This document shows, piece by piece, positions 27,901-35,799 of a stretch of DNA of 64,000 bases (the stretch's first letter is position 1; each line of letters opens with the position of its first letter). This DNA comes from Anaspis maculata. Taxonomy: Eukaryota; Arthropoda; Insecta; Coleoptera; Scraptiidae. The notes beneath the pieces were generated by a model that saw nothing but the letters and a program-made list of their open reading frames with translations, searched no databases and was not told the DNA's origin. The position numbers and the translations under genes are program-made. The stretch is from positions 129,149,050 to 129,213,049 of the forward strand of contig OX421961.1 of NCBI GenBank assembly GCA_949128115.1. The letters are read 5' to 3'.

Positions 27901-30900
27901 CATCAGAAAAGTGAGAAAAAGTCTTGTTTTCTTAGTAGAAACCGAGAAGTTCCAGCAAAATTTTCAAAAAAATTTTGTTCACTCCCATCCCAAATTTAGA
28001 TGAAATTGAGTGACGTAACAAAAAATTTGTTGAACTTTTGCTGAAACTTTTTATTGATAAAAGGGCTGGAATTCAAGGTCATGACAGAACAGTTGCAAGT
28101 ATTCCATAATTTTAGTTCACAAAAAGTTCTAACCTCGAAAATCCTTAGAATTATCAAAGTTCTTTTGACAGCTCAATGGTGTGAATTTTCTGCGATATTA
28201 TCAGCCTGTTTCATGTAGTTTCTAGATATGAAAATAAATTTGAAAACGAATTGTACACCAAATGTCCTTTTTTTAAAGCTTTGAAGTTTTTTCATGAGAC
28301 CAGCGCTGGAATTTTCAAACTGCTTGATGGAGCTATGCGTCAGCTATTAGTAGAAGAATGAACCAAGAAAATTTGAATCGAATCCATTTGGTCGTTCTAA
28401 AGATATGACTTATGAAAAATTTGACAACTTTGAAACGAACAGCGTTAGAAAAATTTTCGAAGCCAGATCCTGGTTCGTCTGGAAAAACTGGACCTACTTT
28501 CAAGTCATGTCTATTTAGTGATGAATCACCCTGTATTTGACAGTTAAACCATGAGGTTGATCGGGATACGGACATTTCACCGACAACCAACTCACCGACT
28601 GGACATTTCACCGACACCCAACTCACCGACACGCCGATTCACCGACAGAAAAATTCACCGACAGGACATTTCACCGACACGCCGATTCACCGACAGGACA
28701 ATTCACCGATTCACCGACAGGACATTTCACCGACACGCCATTTCACCGACAGGACATTTCACCCACACGCCATTTCACCGACAGGACATTTCACCGGCAC
28801 GCCATTTCACCGACAGGACATTTCACCGACAGGACATTTCACCGACACGTCATTTTGCCGACAAGACATTTCACCGACAGGACTGTAGCGTTTTGAGTTT
28901 TGGAGCAAAATCTATGAGCGGAAGTGACCTACATTTGAAAGATTGATATGCTTGATTCCATACCGTTGGCGACATTTGACGGCGCGTTTCCGAACACCTT
29001 GGTTGCTGGTCAGCGCCAGTCAGCGCCAAAAGTGAGGGATGGGTTGACAGCTACGGTTTTTTTTTTCTGGCCATTTTTGGCAAAAAAGTCGAGGAAAATT
29101 GTTTTTACGACAAAGGCAAGTTTCCCTTGGGTGCACCATGCATTTGAGTTAGTTAAAATTTGGAATTTTCCATTTGATAAAGTACACATCTGAAATAAAT
29201 TCTCCACGTAAGCGGTAGAAGCCATGAAGGCAAAAGGTCATCTCATGAGGCACAAGTCTAAGAAAAAGATCAGAAATAAAGAATGAAAGCGCGTGTAGAT
29301 GTATCAGGGGTGACTAGGAAGTCAAATCAGCTTGGTTCTGAAACAAGGTCCACAAACTTCCAGATACCTACACTTGAAATCAATTTCCAATGAATTGTTG
29401 ATATTTCTTTGGTGATCAGAATTATATGAATTTACCACAGTTTTTCCAGATGTTATTTCACCAACACATTGTGTAAATTATATTTTTATTATTGATCACA
29501 TACACAAATATTTTGTCTGGTTTTCAACGTTATGTGTGATTTTGGTTATTGGACCGGACCATTCACCGACACGCTGATTCTGACAAGACATTTTACGAAC
29601 TGATTGTTGACTCAAGTGACATCCTTCTTTTCAGACTCTATCAAACTCCTTTCTAGACTCACCGGATAAGAATCTGATTTTTAACTCGAGTTCATCCTTC
29701 TTTTTAGACCCACACAAGTAAAAAACCAGATGAGAGTTTAATTTTTGCTCAAGTATCGTCCTTCTTTCCAGACCCACCTAATGAGTTATTGATTTTCGGC
29801 TTATCTTCCTTTTTTCTTAGACCTGCCAGTTGAGGAGTTAATTTTTGACCCGAGTATCATCCTTCTTTTTGGACCTGCGAGATACACAGTCAATTTCTAA
29901 ATTTTTGACACGAGCATCTTCCTTCTTTTCAGACCCATGAAATTTTTTTATTTTTAACTCAAATATAATAATCTCAATAATAAATATCATTATTCTCGGA
30001 CTCAACAGATGAGTAATTGATTTTTGCTCAATGACCCACCAGATGAGATAAGTTCATTTTTTGCTCAAGTATCCTGCTTCTTCTAAGACTCACCAGATAG
30101 AGCATTGACTCTTCACTCAAGTTATGTCCTTCTTTTTAGCGCCACCAGATAAGGATTCAATTTTCGAGTCAAGTATTCTTAGGCCTACCCTACCAGATAT
30201 ATGTAGCTTATTTCCAACTCAAGTATCATCCTTATTTCCAGACCCATCAGATAAATTATTGATTTTTGACTCAAGTAGGTACCATCTTTCTTTTTCAACT
30301 CACTACAAAGGTGGAGTCTATTTTTGACTTGACATTCTTGTTTTCTTCACACGCTAGTTCAGACGTTTATCTTTGACAAGTATCATCCTTTCTTTAGATC
30401 AACCTGATGCAGGACCTATTTTTTCGTTTTTGATTGAAGCATCCTTATTTCTTCCCAGACCCACCAGATAAGTTACTTTTTCACCCAAGTATCATCCTTC
30501 CTCCCAAATTCACCTGATACAGAACTGATTTATTGACTCAAGCATCCTTCTTCCTTTTAGATTCACCAAATCATAAGGTCATTTTACATTCAAGTATCAC
30601 TTTTTTTTAGATCCGCCAGGTAAGAAATTGATTTTTGAGTCGAGTGTCATCCTTTTCTCCAGATCCAGCAGATAAAGATCTTATTTTTGACTCAGGTAAC
30701 ATCCTTCTTTCTGAACTTAGTACAAAGATGAAGTCTTTTTTTATTCAAGTACTTTTTTTACCCGCTAATTAAAGACTTTATTTTTGATCGGGTATCATCC
30801 TTCTTTTTAGACCCACTATAAGAAGTCTGTTTCCAAATCAAGAATCCTTTTCTGAACTTTTGACTCAAGGATCTTCTTCCCAGACCCACCAAATAAGAAG

Positions 30901-33900
30901 TTTATCCAATCCTATTGAATAGTGCACGCATTCTCACGCGTATATATGCCTGCATTTTTCAATAAGACTGGATAAAGCATATACTACGTTTCCATTCAGA
31001 ATTGAAATCGATTTGAAAACGGTATCGGGATTAAATACGGAAGTGTTCACATGAGTGGTTCGAACTCGGTATTCAAATCGATTTGAATTCTGTTTACATA
31101 TCTGTCATGTAAGTCTAACCTTAACCTAAAACTATCCCAACCTAACGTATCAAAGAAAGTGCAAATACTCTGCAAACTGCAAGTGTGCAGAAGGCAGAAG
31201 TGCAGACAACAGGTGCAAGTATGAATGCGACCCTCGATGCGACCAGAACAGCGGTTTTACTCATTGCTATGTGTCAGTTTCTGTTTGTTGATGTTTCGAT
31301 CCAATCCGATTGGGTTTCCATGAGTAATTTCGATCCGATCCCGATACGATCCCAGAATTTGCCGAATCGACCTTGAAACTCAAATCGATTTGGATACAGT
31401 TCTGCAAGTGTTTACATGCAGTTTTCAATCCCGATACCGTTTTCAAATCGATTTCAATTCTCCATGGAAACGTAGTAATAGTATTGGCGAGTTTCAAGAT
31501 CGAATACGCCATCTGTCGGCCAACGTGTAAACGACGTTTGTGCACGGATCAACCGCAGATTTGTGTGGGCTCTTATGAGCGTTGCGGTGTTAGGTGACTT
31601 TAATTGATTCCATCTGACTAAACGCGGCGTTGATTTTTTCCAACAAAGTACGTGAGCCACGCACGTTTTATTATCTTGAATATACTAGGTGTCGTCGGTT
31701 GCAAAAGCATTGCATTTTTAAATAAGAGTGGCACGTGTACGACGACTGGCAAGCAAAAGTGGCATCAGAATGGGAGGTGGTAAGATTTGTGATTTTGTCA
31801 TAGTGACAAAAAGTGGCGGAGAATTTGTTGCGTTTCCGAGTGCGAGTCGCGCTGTGGAAACCGGAAAAAGGAAGAGTTACATCTTCACCGTTTCCCGTCG
31901 AAAGCGAAAGACGCAAGTTGGGTAGTCAAGATGACAAACAAACTTGGCACTGTGGAAAATATGACTACGAGAAAAGCCTGGGAAGTGTCGCTGAAAATAG
32001 GAACTTTGAATGGCTGTATATGAATGGCAAATATGTCTATGCTTGAACTGAAGCTTGATTCGGTTCGCTTTCGACCACACAACACAAGAAATTGTGACTT
32101 CAGAATTTCCTCTCCCATCAGTATCCCATCACGATAGATCGAGAATCCGTTGAGGCTTGAGGTCATCCAGTGATTGAAAACCTTCATAACACTCAATTCG
32201 CTCCTGCCATTTTCGAGTTCCACCGCAATAGGTACTAATTAACCACGTTTCACGTCTGGAGGACATTAAAAACCGCTTACTACTGATAAGATTTTTGAAC
32301 GCGCGGGCAACAATCCGTGCCCTATCCGACATGTTTGTTTACATGGGAAGCGCATCAGCAGCGCCACCATCGGTAATGTTACTCGCCAATTCTACTCCCG
32401 GGTAATGGCTATTACTCACTCGGATGCTTTACGACACTTGTCAAGGCTCGTGTCGGCAAACTGCATCCTCATGAGTAAGAAGCAATCATTACTCGTTTGT
32501 TGAACACGAGGTTGAATAATATACTATTATTTTCAACTCAAGTATAATTTTTTTCGGACCCATCAGATAAGAAATTGATTTTTGACTCAAGTATCATCCT
32601 TCTTTTGAAACTCACCAGATAAGGAATTGATTTTTGTCGGTTTTTAAAGTGAAGATTTTTGACGGTGAAAGTCAAGACTACATTGACGATTTTCATAATA
32701 AAATGATTTGGAATAAGATTTGAGGTTTTTCCGGGGAACTCAAATTTTCCTGACAAAATTTTCGGGTATAATACCACGAGTGCAATGAAAATTACCGATA
32801 ATTCTGAAAAATGCGTGTTGCCTGAAAACTGCATGAGTTTGTTTTCTCTGTTGTTCGAAAGCTAAAAGAGCCCGACCCCGCAGGGGAGGGGCTTTTCTTT
32901 CGAACAACAGAAGAAAACAAACGAATGCGGTTTTCTTATGGCAACACACATTTTCAGAATTATCTGGTTCATTTTCATTGCAAGAGTGGTATTCGGAAGA
33001 ATATTTCCCGAATAATTCTACAAATTATTCGCATCTCATTTCACACGACAATAAAATTGATGATACATGAATAGCCACCTAACTGTACTGAGCCGCAGAA
33101 CAGAAAAGAGAACCAGAGGCTGACGTATAAAGTGTGAAATCATTATGACTGCGCAATCCCAAATCGTTTCAATTCCTTGCACATTCTTCTGGGTCCTTGA
33201 GTACTCGCTTGAGCATGAGCATCCTCATACAGTGTCCAGAGTCCAACATTAACACTGGGCACGCATCATGTTTGTTTGACAGTAGGTGTTAAAACAATGA
33301 CAGATCGATTGAATTATCGATATGGTCTTTCGGATTATCGCTAATTAATCCTCAAAATTTGTGTCCGAATTATCGCGTTTTTGACGTATGAGTGAAATAT
33401 TCTCTCTAATTCCAACTTCCCACCCGAAGGGACGTTTCGAACAAAAATTTACATAGGTTCCTGGATACTAGTCGGTGGCTAGTCGGGGTTTTGGGGTGAC
33501 ACAACCGATTTTTATTCTATTGTTTCAAATAACAAAAATACACAATCTTGATCTATTGAAGTTTTTACTGAAAGGTTTTTGTAAAATGCTGTACGTGAAA
33601 ATGTAGGATCTGGCATGGACAACGTCAATGTCACAAGACCGGACTTACGTCCGAGAATATACGTCAACACTACGCGCCAAAGCAAGATTTGATCTAGGTG
33701 CCAGGTACCACGTGACGCTGCGACAGAACACGTGACTCCTGCTTGTCGCTTCTTATCTCGCCCCCCGTGTACCTACATGTGGTGCGCACAGCGTAAACAA
33801 AATGCCAGCCGCGCGGCCGGCTCTGCCGTCGAAAACAACACAGCCCAACTCACCCAGAGCCTCCTTCTCGCGTTCGTTGGACTCCTCGTACACCTTGTCG

Positions 33901-34046
33901 TAGAGAATTTGCGCGACGCCGCTCCAGAGTTGCTTGCGTATCAGTCCGCCCTCGTGGTTGTTGTACGCCAAGCTAGAGTCGTACAATTTCGGACGCTTCT
34001 TCACTTCCTCGATGAGCCTCCTGGGATTTATTGCGTTCCGCTGCAT
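6862..34046 (-). CDS. MADF-BESS domain protein, three coding exons, 264 residues
   Basis: Joining 34046-33854, 7520-7364 and 7306-6862 gives an uninterrupted 264-residue protein. Residues about 9-112 form a MADF (Myb/SANT-like, DNA-binding) domain with the usual LIEEVKKRPKLYD opening, LW in the middle and VKWKSMRDQF and YLFFEHLKFL later. Residues about 217-256 form a BESS protein-interaction motif (DDRMGNKKFLLSLLPFLEML). The linker is acidic and serine-rich. Donors GTGAGT and GTAAGC and acceptors TTTTTGCAG and AATCGCAG fit, and phases match (one base then two). MADF-BESS proteins are nuclear, sequence-specific regulators common in insects; the targets here are unknown. The first ATG is placed just before the domain, directly after a possible acceptor (CTATAG at 34051-34056), so an untranslated upstream exon is likely. 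Intron 1 is about 26.3 kb. Confidence 0.88.
7364..7520 (-). CDS. MADF-BESS gene, exon 2 (second half of MADF domain)
   Basis: This 157-bp exon lies between the acceptor TTTTTGCAG and the donor GTAAGC. It starts with two bases completing a valine codon begun in exon 1 and ends two bases into an arginine codon. It supplies the VQVKWKSMRDQFNRV and RYLFFEHLKFLERH segments of MADF. Confidence 0.88.
7523..8262. other. Start of the long intron's 3' side, no gene seen
   Basis: This is intronic sequence just upstream of exon 2. It has no coding pattern; 8060-8210 has short repeated phrases (gacatctagagacatct, ttgacagtgtcaataattga) but no clear element. Confidence 0.4.
8373..9171. mobile_element. Second-level TA-flanked element, CAGAGTC...CACCCTG ends
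   Basis: The left end TA-CAGAGTCAAAAT pairs with the right end ACCCTG-TA. The inner arms are inverted (ttcggtgaaacaatctctca; ctcttattcaagatataaaa in reverse), and the left arm is only 109 bp. A further element (8482-8873) splits the arms, and about 170 bp of unrelated sequence (about 8935-9108) interrupts the right arm. Confidence 0.65.
8482..8873. mobile_element. Innermost TA-flanked CAGGGTG element with central hairpin
   Basis: TA-CAGGGTGAGACAT on the left pairs with TTTCACCCTG-TA on the right (392 bp). Near its middle (about 8648-8697) is a perfect-looking hairpin with stem sequences agttgctaagga and tccttagcaact. Confidence 0.65.
9660..11548 (+). repeat. Degenerate ~40-bp satellite array
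   Basis: Units of the form gacacaaggggctcatcag followed by ggctccaaacgacacaagaa repeat every 39-40 bp with heavy divergence. The open minus-strand frames here are by-products. The array continues after the inserted element at 11549-14995. Confidence 0.8.
11738..13703 (+). mobile_element. Helentron/HINE-like non-autonomous rolling-circle element, copy 1
   Basis: It opens with AGCGCACTTCTCC. Near the 3' side the inverse GAAGTGCGCT (about 13658-13667) is followed by the hairpin GCCTCATGCCCATGAGGC (13673-13690), and the element ends about 13 bp later. The left arm it interrupts shows insertion within a T-run (TTTT/TATC). It carries a (GTCC)n tract at about 11783-11815 and a (GTCT)n tract at about 12883-12921, plus three ~123-bp tandem units with gccgccatcttggccgccat (13208-13590). 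Subterminal inverted repeats, GTCY microsatellites, a 3' hairpin and T/T insertion are hallmarks of Helentron-associated elements such as DINE-1. No Rep/helicase is present. Confidence 0.7.
14066..14313. repeat. Nested palindrome in the core of the TIR element
   Basis: cttaatcgtgttttgtgctt at the left is inverted at about 14284-14306, and ttcataaattgaatgggtca is mirrored by tgactcatttaatttatga. The centre lies near 14190. The two mirrored 63-codon frames here (14081-14272 plus, 14104-14295 minus) simply reflect the symmetry. Confidence 0.7.
14314..14452. mobile_element. 139-bp MITE with TTA target duplication (PIF/Harbinger-like)
   Basis: TTA-CGGCTCGATACCAGGTTG on the left and CAACTTGGTATCGGGCCC-TTA on the right form TIRs of about 18 bp with a 3-bp TTA duplication. 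TTA is the usual PIF/Harbinger target. The body is GC-richer than its surroundings. Confidence 0.6.
14997..16418 (+). repeat. ~40-bp satellite array, continuation
   Basis: This is the same gacacaagg...ggctccaaac family as at 9660, resuming directly after the TIR element. It is interrupted at 16419 by a hAT-like MITE. Confidence 0.75.
16419..17206. mobile_element. hAT-like MITE (788 bp) with 8-bp target duplication
   Basis: The ends TAGGGATGGCAA and TTGCCATCCCTA are inverted, and AGCTTAGC flanks both sides exactly (16411-16418 and 17207-17214). An 8-bp duplication with this TIR style fits the hAT superfamily. Subterminal regions are packed with atatcgatatat motifs on both sides (16430-16515, 17085-17190). 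There is no transposase. Confidence 0.88.
17207..17330 (+). repeat. ~40-bp satellite array, short segment
   Basis: Satellite resumes between the hAT MITE and the gypsy remnant. Confidence 0.55.
17330..18690 (+). pseudogene. Ty3/gypsy retrotransposon remnant (gag knuckle, protease edge, RT)
   Basis: In order on the plus strand: a CCHC zinc knuckle (CAFCKIEGHLENNC) at about 17385-17430; a protease-end segment (VLIGQNFTE) at 17677; an open frame at 17665-18162; then reverse transcriptase blocks FFTTLDHASGYYQIPIAG and FVTVFFGLPNSPAVFQ at about 18198-18350. A stop follows directly after FQ. Later fragments resemble the KFEFLQTEITSLG block (about 18490) and the FRKFVSKFAT thumb block (about 18630). 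The RT active-site YxDD is missing. LTRs, RNase H and integrase are not visible, and satellite lies on both sides, so this is a dead, truncated insertion. Confidence 0.82.
18690..19060 (+). repeat. ~40-bp satellite array, final segment
   Basis: Degenerate satellite phrases (ggcttcgggggacaaaaacac, gggcccagcagaagagcaac) resume after the gypsy remnant and fade near 19060. Confidence 0.6.
19061..21410. other. Intronic stretch without recognisable genes
   Basis: Open frames here are 60-93 codons and resemble no family I know. 19440-19900 holds overlapping frames on both strands with no clear coding bias. 21040-21110 has a short self-similar phrase (gataatctgaaatatcccc, aaatggggatatctgg). Nothing else stands out. 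Confidence 0.4.
21415..22070. mobile_element. TA-flanked CAGGGTG foldback MITE (656 bp)
   Basis: TA-CAGGGTGTTTGCAAACTTG on the left and CAAGTTTGCAAACACCCTG-TA on the right; the inverted arms run almost to the centre (247 and 240 bp). Another element of the same terminal type sits at the centre (21662-21830). Confidence 0.85.
21662..21830. mobile_element. 169-bp TA-flanked MITE nested at the palindrome centre
   Basis: TA-CAGGGTGAGTCGTAAATC and GATTTATGACTCACCCTG-TA are inverted ends. It lies exactly between the two arms of the 21415-22070 element. Confidence 0.82.
22366..22505 (+). repeat. Left copy of a ~140-bp inverted duplication
   Basis: gtccggtggattagcgcc through ggtgacctcaggagtcatcc recurs inverted at about 24600-24750. 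It could be the terminal region of a 2.4-kb element or two copies of one exon-like fragment; neither copy has a clean shared frame. Confidence 0.6.
22506..23820. other. Region between inverted copies, no gene recognised
   Basis: One 126-codon frame (22947-23327) is open but not recognisable. Frames at 23219-23478 on minus overlap each other and look incidental. Confidence 0.35.
23821..24034. repeat. 32-bp repeat array in both orientations (hairpin-forming)
   Basis: Three units of the type caccatgaggatgtgctcaa at 32-bp spacing are followed by three units in the opposite orientation (cacatccccatgaatacatt). The block would fold on itself around about 23930. Confidence 0.75.
24600..24750 (-). 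repeat. Right copy of the ~140-bp inverted duplication
   Basis: This is the inverse of 22366-22505, with about 10 bp of extra sequence (aaaaaatgcct type) inside. On minus it lies in a 113-codon open frame (24594-24935) that I cannot assign. Confidence 0.6.
25040..25390 (+). pseudogene. 3' end of a non-LTR retrotransposon
   Basis: The 72-codon frame at 25165-25383 starts with a GRPRRTWCDEVRR segment, the type of tail found at the C-terminus of many insect endonuclease/reverse-transcriptase proteins. It ends in a short (TAAG)n tail at about 25373-25384, as expected at a 5'-truncated non-LTR insertion. No reverse transcriptase core is present, so the clade cannot be fixed. Confidence 0.5.
25645..25882. 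repeat. 39-bp inverted repeat with ~160-bp spacer
   Basis: agagctgacggcacaccaca and ggacctgtgggcggagct at 25645-25683 recur inverted at 25844-25882 with one mismatch or so. It could form a long hairpin or mark a small element. Confidence 0.65.
26129..27119. mobile_element. Diverged TA-flanked foldback element (CAGGCTG...CACCTG)
   Basis: The left end TA-CAGGCTGTTTCGC and right end GACACCTG-TA have weakly inverted arms. Its left 200 bp resembles the left arm of the next element (acaaactttt, gaagttgac-like and gaccgtt blocks). The centre holds a clear inverted pair (gaaaacatctcgaagtcgcc at about 26486; ggcgattttgagatgttttc at about 26661). Confidence 0.55.
27124..27761. mobile_element. TA-type CAGGGTG foldback MITE (638 bp)
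   Basis: CAGGGTGTTAGGTACTGG on the left and an ACAACACCCTG-TA end on the right; the inverted arms are 109 bp each. The left flank reads TG rather than TA. It abuts the previous element almost directly and hosts another element at its exact centre. Confidence 0.72.
27233..27652. mobile_element. Nested 420-bp TA-flanked MITE
   Basis: TA-CAAGGTGTTGAAGTTGAC and GTCAACTTCAACACCCTG-TA are inverted ends. Both flanking arms of the host element are exactly 109 bp. Confidence 0.75.
27767..28199. mobile_element. Foldback element, ~433 bp
   Basis: The left arm (tatcgcaaaaaaaatcac, ggctgtcaagaaaattttga) is mirrored at about 28100-28199 (tcaaagttcttttgacagc, gtgaattttctgcgata). Termini differ from the CAGGGTG group. 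Confidence 0.6.
28565..28885 (+). repeat. 16-bp minisatellite, catttcaccgacagga
   Basis: About 20 units of catttcaccgacagga or ttcaccgacacgccat type run head to tail. Because 16 is not a multiple of three the array rotates frame and stays open (28551-28946) without being a likely gene. An isolated remnant is at about 29560-29590 (attcaccgacacgctgatt). Confidence 0.9.
28890..29590. other. Spacer between two minisatellites
   Basis: No gene is recognised. The 81-codon frame at 28948-29193 is not assignable. Confidence 0.35.
29590..30910 (+). repeat. Degenerate ~52-bp satellite
   Basis: Units such as gactcaagtatcatccttc followed by tttttagacccaccagataa and gaaattgatttttgactc repeat about every 52 bp, with many small indels. 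One or two units recur at 32530-32640, so about 1.6 kb of other sequence separates two parts of the array. Confidence 0.8.
30984..31475. mobile_element. 492-bp MITE with ~50-bp TIRs and TA duplication
   Basis: TA-CTACGTTTCCATTCAGAATTG on the left and the inverse ending in GGAAACGTAG-TA on the right. The TIRs are about 50 bp with two or three mismatches and include atcgatttgaaaacggtatc. No transposase is present. Confidence 0.8.
31880..32335 (-). pseudogene. Possible unidentified gene fragment or retrocopy
   Basis: On minus, an ATG at 32330-32332 opens a frame (MSDRARIVARAFKNLISSKR) running 67 codons to a stop near 32129. Another frame stays open further on (to about 31877), suggesting one frameshifted coding stretch. 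I do not recognise the protein. It is an insertion in the 52-bp satellite, and an AATAAA lies downstream on the same strand at about 31670, which would suit a retrocopied cDNA. It may also be chance. Confidence 0.3.
32530..32640 (+). repeat. Remnant of the ~52-bp satellite
   Basis: About two units of the family at 29590-30910 (gactcaagtatcatccttct, accagataaggaattgattt). Confidence 0.75.
32750..33010. mobile_element. ~260-bp palindromic foldback
   Basis: The arms mirror each other almost to the centre near 32883 (ttgttcgaaagctaaaagag against cttttctttcgaacaaca), continuing outward through gcaatgaaaatt and aattctgaaaaatgcgtgttg. The loop is about 15 bp and GC-rich. Confidence 0.78.
33011..33853. 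other. Intron 1, 5' part, no gene seen
   Basis: Intronic sequence next to exon 1. No repeat family or coding signal is recognised, apart from the donor site GTGAGT at its minus-strand start (33853). Confidence 0.45.
33854..34046 (-). CDS. MADF-BESS gene, exon 1 (start, first half of MADF)
   Basis: It encodes residues 1-64 plus one base of codon 65. The ATG at 34044-34046 stands eight codons before the MADF motif INPRRLIEEVKKRP. The exon ends ...GCTCTGG before the donor GTGAGT. A frame stays open upstream to 34202, but a likely splice acceptor (CTATAG) lies just before the ATG, so upstream residues are probably not translated. Confidence 0.85.
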
Positions 34047-34049
34047 ACT

Positions 34050-34530
34050 CCTATAGCAAAACTTGCGCGTTACCACCAAAAAATCACCGCGGGTAAGAAC
34101 AATATAAACATGAGAATGTGATGCAAGAAGAAGGGGACTTAATATAAATAAGGTGTCGTTACCACTGGCAGCACTAACGTCAACGTGGAAGGCAGCTGGC
34201 ATGGCGGCGTTGTACGTGTCGCGTCGTCGGGGGATCGGCGTGCGTGGCGTGCGCTGCTGCCGTTTTGCTGTCGCCCGATGCGCGCGACGGTCGCGCCGTT
34301 TCGCCGCCGACCACGGCCGAAGTGTGGTTGGTGGGTAGGGGGCCTAAACTGCCAGCGACGAACGGGCGGATGCGATGTCGTCGTTGCTGTTGCTGTGTGT
34401 GTGTGTGTGTGTGTGTATGCGTCGGGTGTTGTAAATTCCGAAGGCGGCCTTGTCGGACGGAGCGCGGCGAGAAACGCATCTAGCGGGCGAGCTTCCTGCC
34501 ATGCTGATAGCGCGCGACCCGGCAAGCCAT
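34050..34530 (-). promoter_or_regulatory. CpG-rich promoter / 5' UTR region of the MADF-BESS gene
   Basis: This is the most CpG-dense block near exon 1 (gtcgcgtcgtcggggg, gcgcgacggtcgcgcc), directly upstream of the gene on minus. Several overlapping open frames on both strands (34139-34586) are typical of GC-rich noncoding DNA. A donor-like GTAACG at about 34163 could join to the acceptor at 34051, giving an untranslated first exon. Confidence 0.5.
34394..34416. repeat. (GT)n microsatellite
   Basis: About 11 uninterrupted GT pairs lie within the CpG-rich promoter block. Confidence 0.9.
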
Positions 34531-35570
34531 CAAGTTTTATTTCTTACTCTTACACAATCAGCGTTTTCTGGAGATCTTATAAATAATTCCTGCATTATGT
34601 AGATAAAAAAATTATATCTATAGGAGAGTAACTCAGGGTTGGTTTTAAAAACAAAACATTCATCGACTGGCTGATTCACCCAATTTTTTGACACCACAGC
34701 CAACTCACTAAGCACCAGTATTGAAACGAATCCAACCTCCGGTGGAATCTAGGAGAGGTTGAATAAATTTTCCCAATTTCACCTGAGCTGTTAGGGTTTA
34801 GGAGTGGCTACCAAATATTTCCAGTTGGCGCACATTCAAACGGCTGTCAAATATTCAACCCAACCGTGATTCTAACAGTTTTTCTCCATTCAAGTTTTCC
34901 GGCCCGCCACCAACATGGAAGGGAAAGTATTGTGATCGTGCAGAAAAAGTTTCGAGATTTCAACAGATATATCCATTTTGAGGTCCCGCAAGCGCAAGAC
35001 TAACAAAACCATTTTCCAGATCTGTCTGTCTGTGTGTCTGTAATCTCTCACAATAACTGCCAAACCGTTGATGCTATCAATTTGAAATTTGATATGCAGA
35101 CATTGTTGGTCCGTGAAATGAGCCCATTAGTTTTTGGCTGTAATTTGTCAATAGTCTGGTCGTTAAGCGTTTCTACCCTGCAAATTTTGAGGCCGCGATG
35201 CCACTTGGCAGAATTGTTCTATGGAACATTGTCTTGATTTTAAGAAGTTGTGCCACGATGGTGGTCGGTGCAGACGCTGTATACAGGTGATCAAAATTGA
35301 AAAAGTTGGAGCCATGAAAATCACCGTGTAGATTTACAATTTGATGTTTATCAAGATAAAACAAACCGCGTCCTAATATATTTAGTCATTTCAAAAATAT
35401 CCTGAAAGTAGTTGTCGGTTTCATGAAAATTGAGAATTTCAATAAATCAGTGATTTTTCAAGATATCCGGATGAAATTTGATATTTCCGCCAAGATTTAC
35501 TTCAGAAATGCAATGCGATGTGGTGCCACCGTTCCGCCCACTATTTTCAAAAGTAAGACAAGCAATTGTA
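34531..35570. other. Upstream region, no gene; possible degraded repeat
   Basis: A GTCTGTCTGTGTGTCTGT tract at about 35021-35040 followed by an aactgccaaaccgttgatgc phrase resembles the middle of GTCT-containing Helentron-like elements, but no termini are seen. Confidence 0.35.
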
Positions 35571-35574
35571 ATCG

Positions 35575-35700
35575 GATACATGACGGTTTGACGCGGCCGG
35601 TTTTACGCCGAGATTGTTTATAGCGGCCGGTTTGGCGCGGGACAGTTTGGCGCCAGAAAATTTGACGCAAAGACAGTTTGACGCCAATAGAAAAAAAAAC
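35575..35700 (+). repeat. GACGC-type short tandem array, left copy
   Basis: Units like gacagtttgacgccagaaa and gcggccggtttggcgcggga recur every 16-18 bp. A matching array in the opposite orientation lies at about 37905-38065. Confidence 0.7.
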
Positions 35701-35799
35701 TTTTTGTGTCTTTTTTCTTCAATTCAGACGACCCATTACCCTTGGGGTGCTAGGACGATTATTTGCGCCGGCGGCGGTTCTTCGCAAGCATTGCGCCCA

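Noticed and set aside
28551..28946. A 131-residue histidine/arginine-rich protein
   Set aside because: It is the translation of a 16-bp minisatellite in rotating frame, with no gene context.
33732..34121. Plus-strand 129-codon open frame
   Set aside because: It is the shadow of MADF exon 1, whose minus-strand frame has domain motifs and matching splice sites.
34139..34586. Several 60-133 codon proteins in the CpG-rich block
   Set aside because: Both strands and several frames are open at once, the arginine/alanine-rich products reflect GC content, and the block sits at the 5' end of the MADF-BESS gene.
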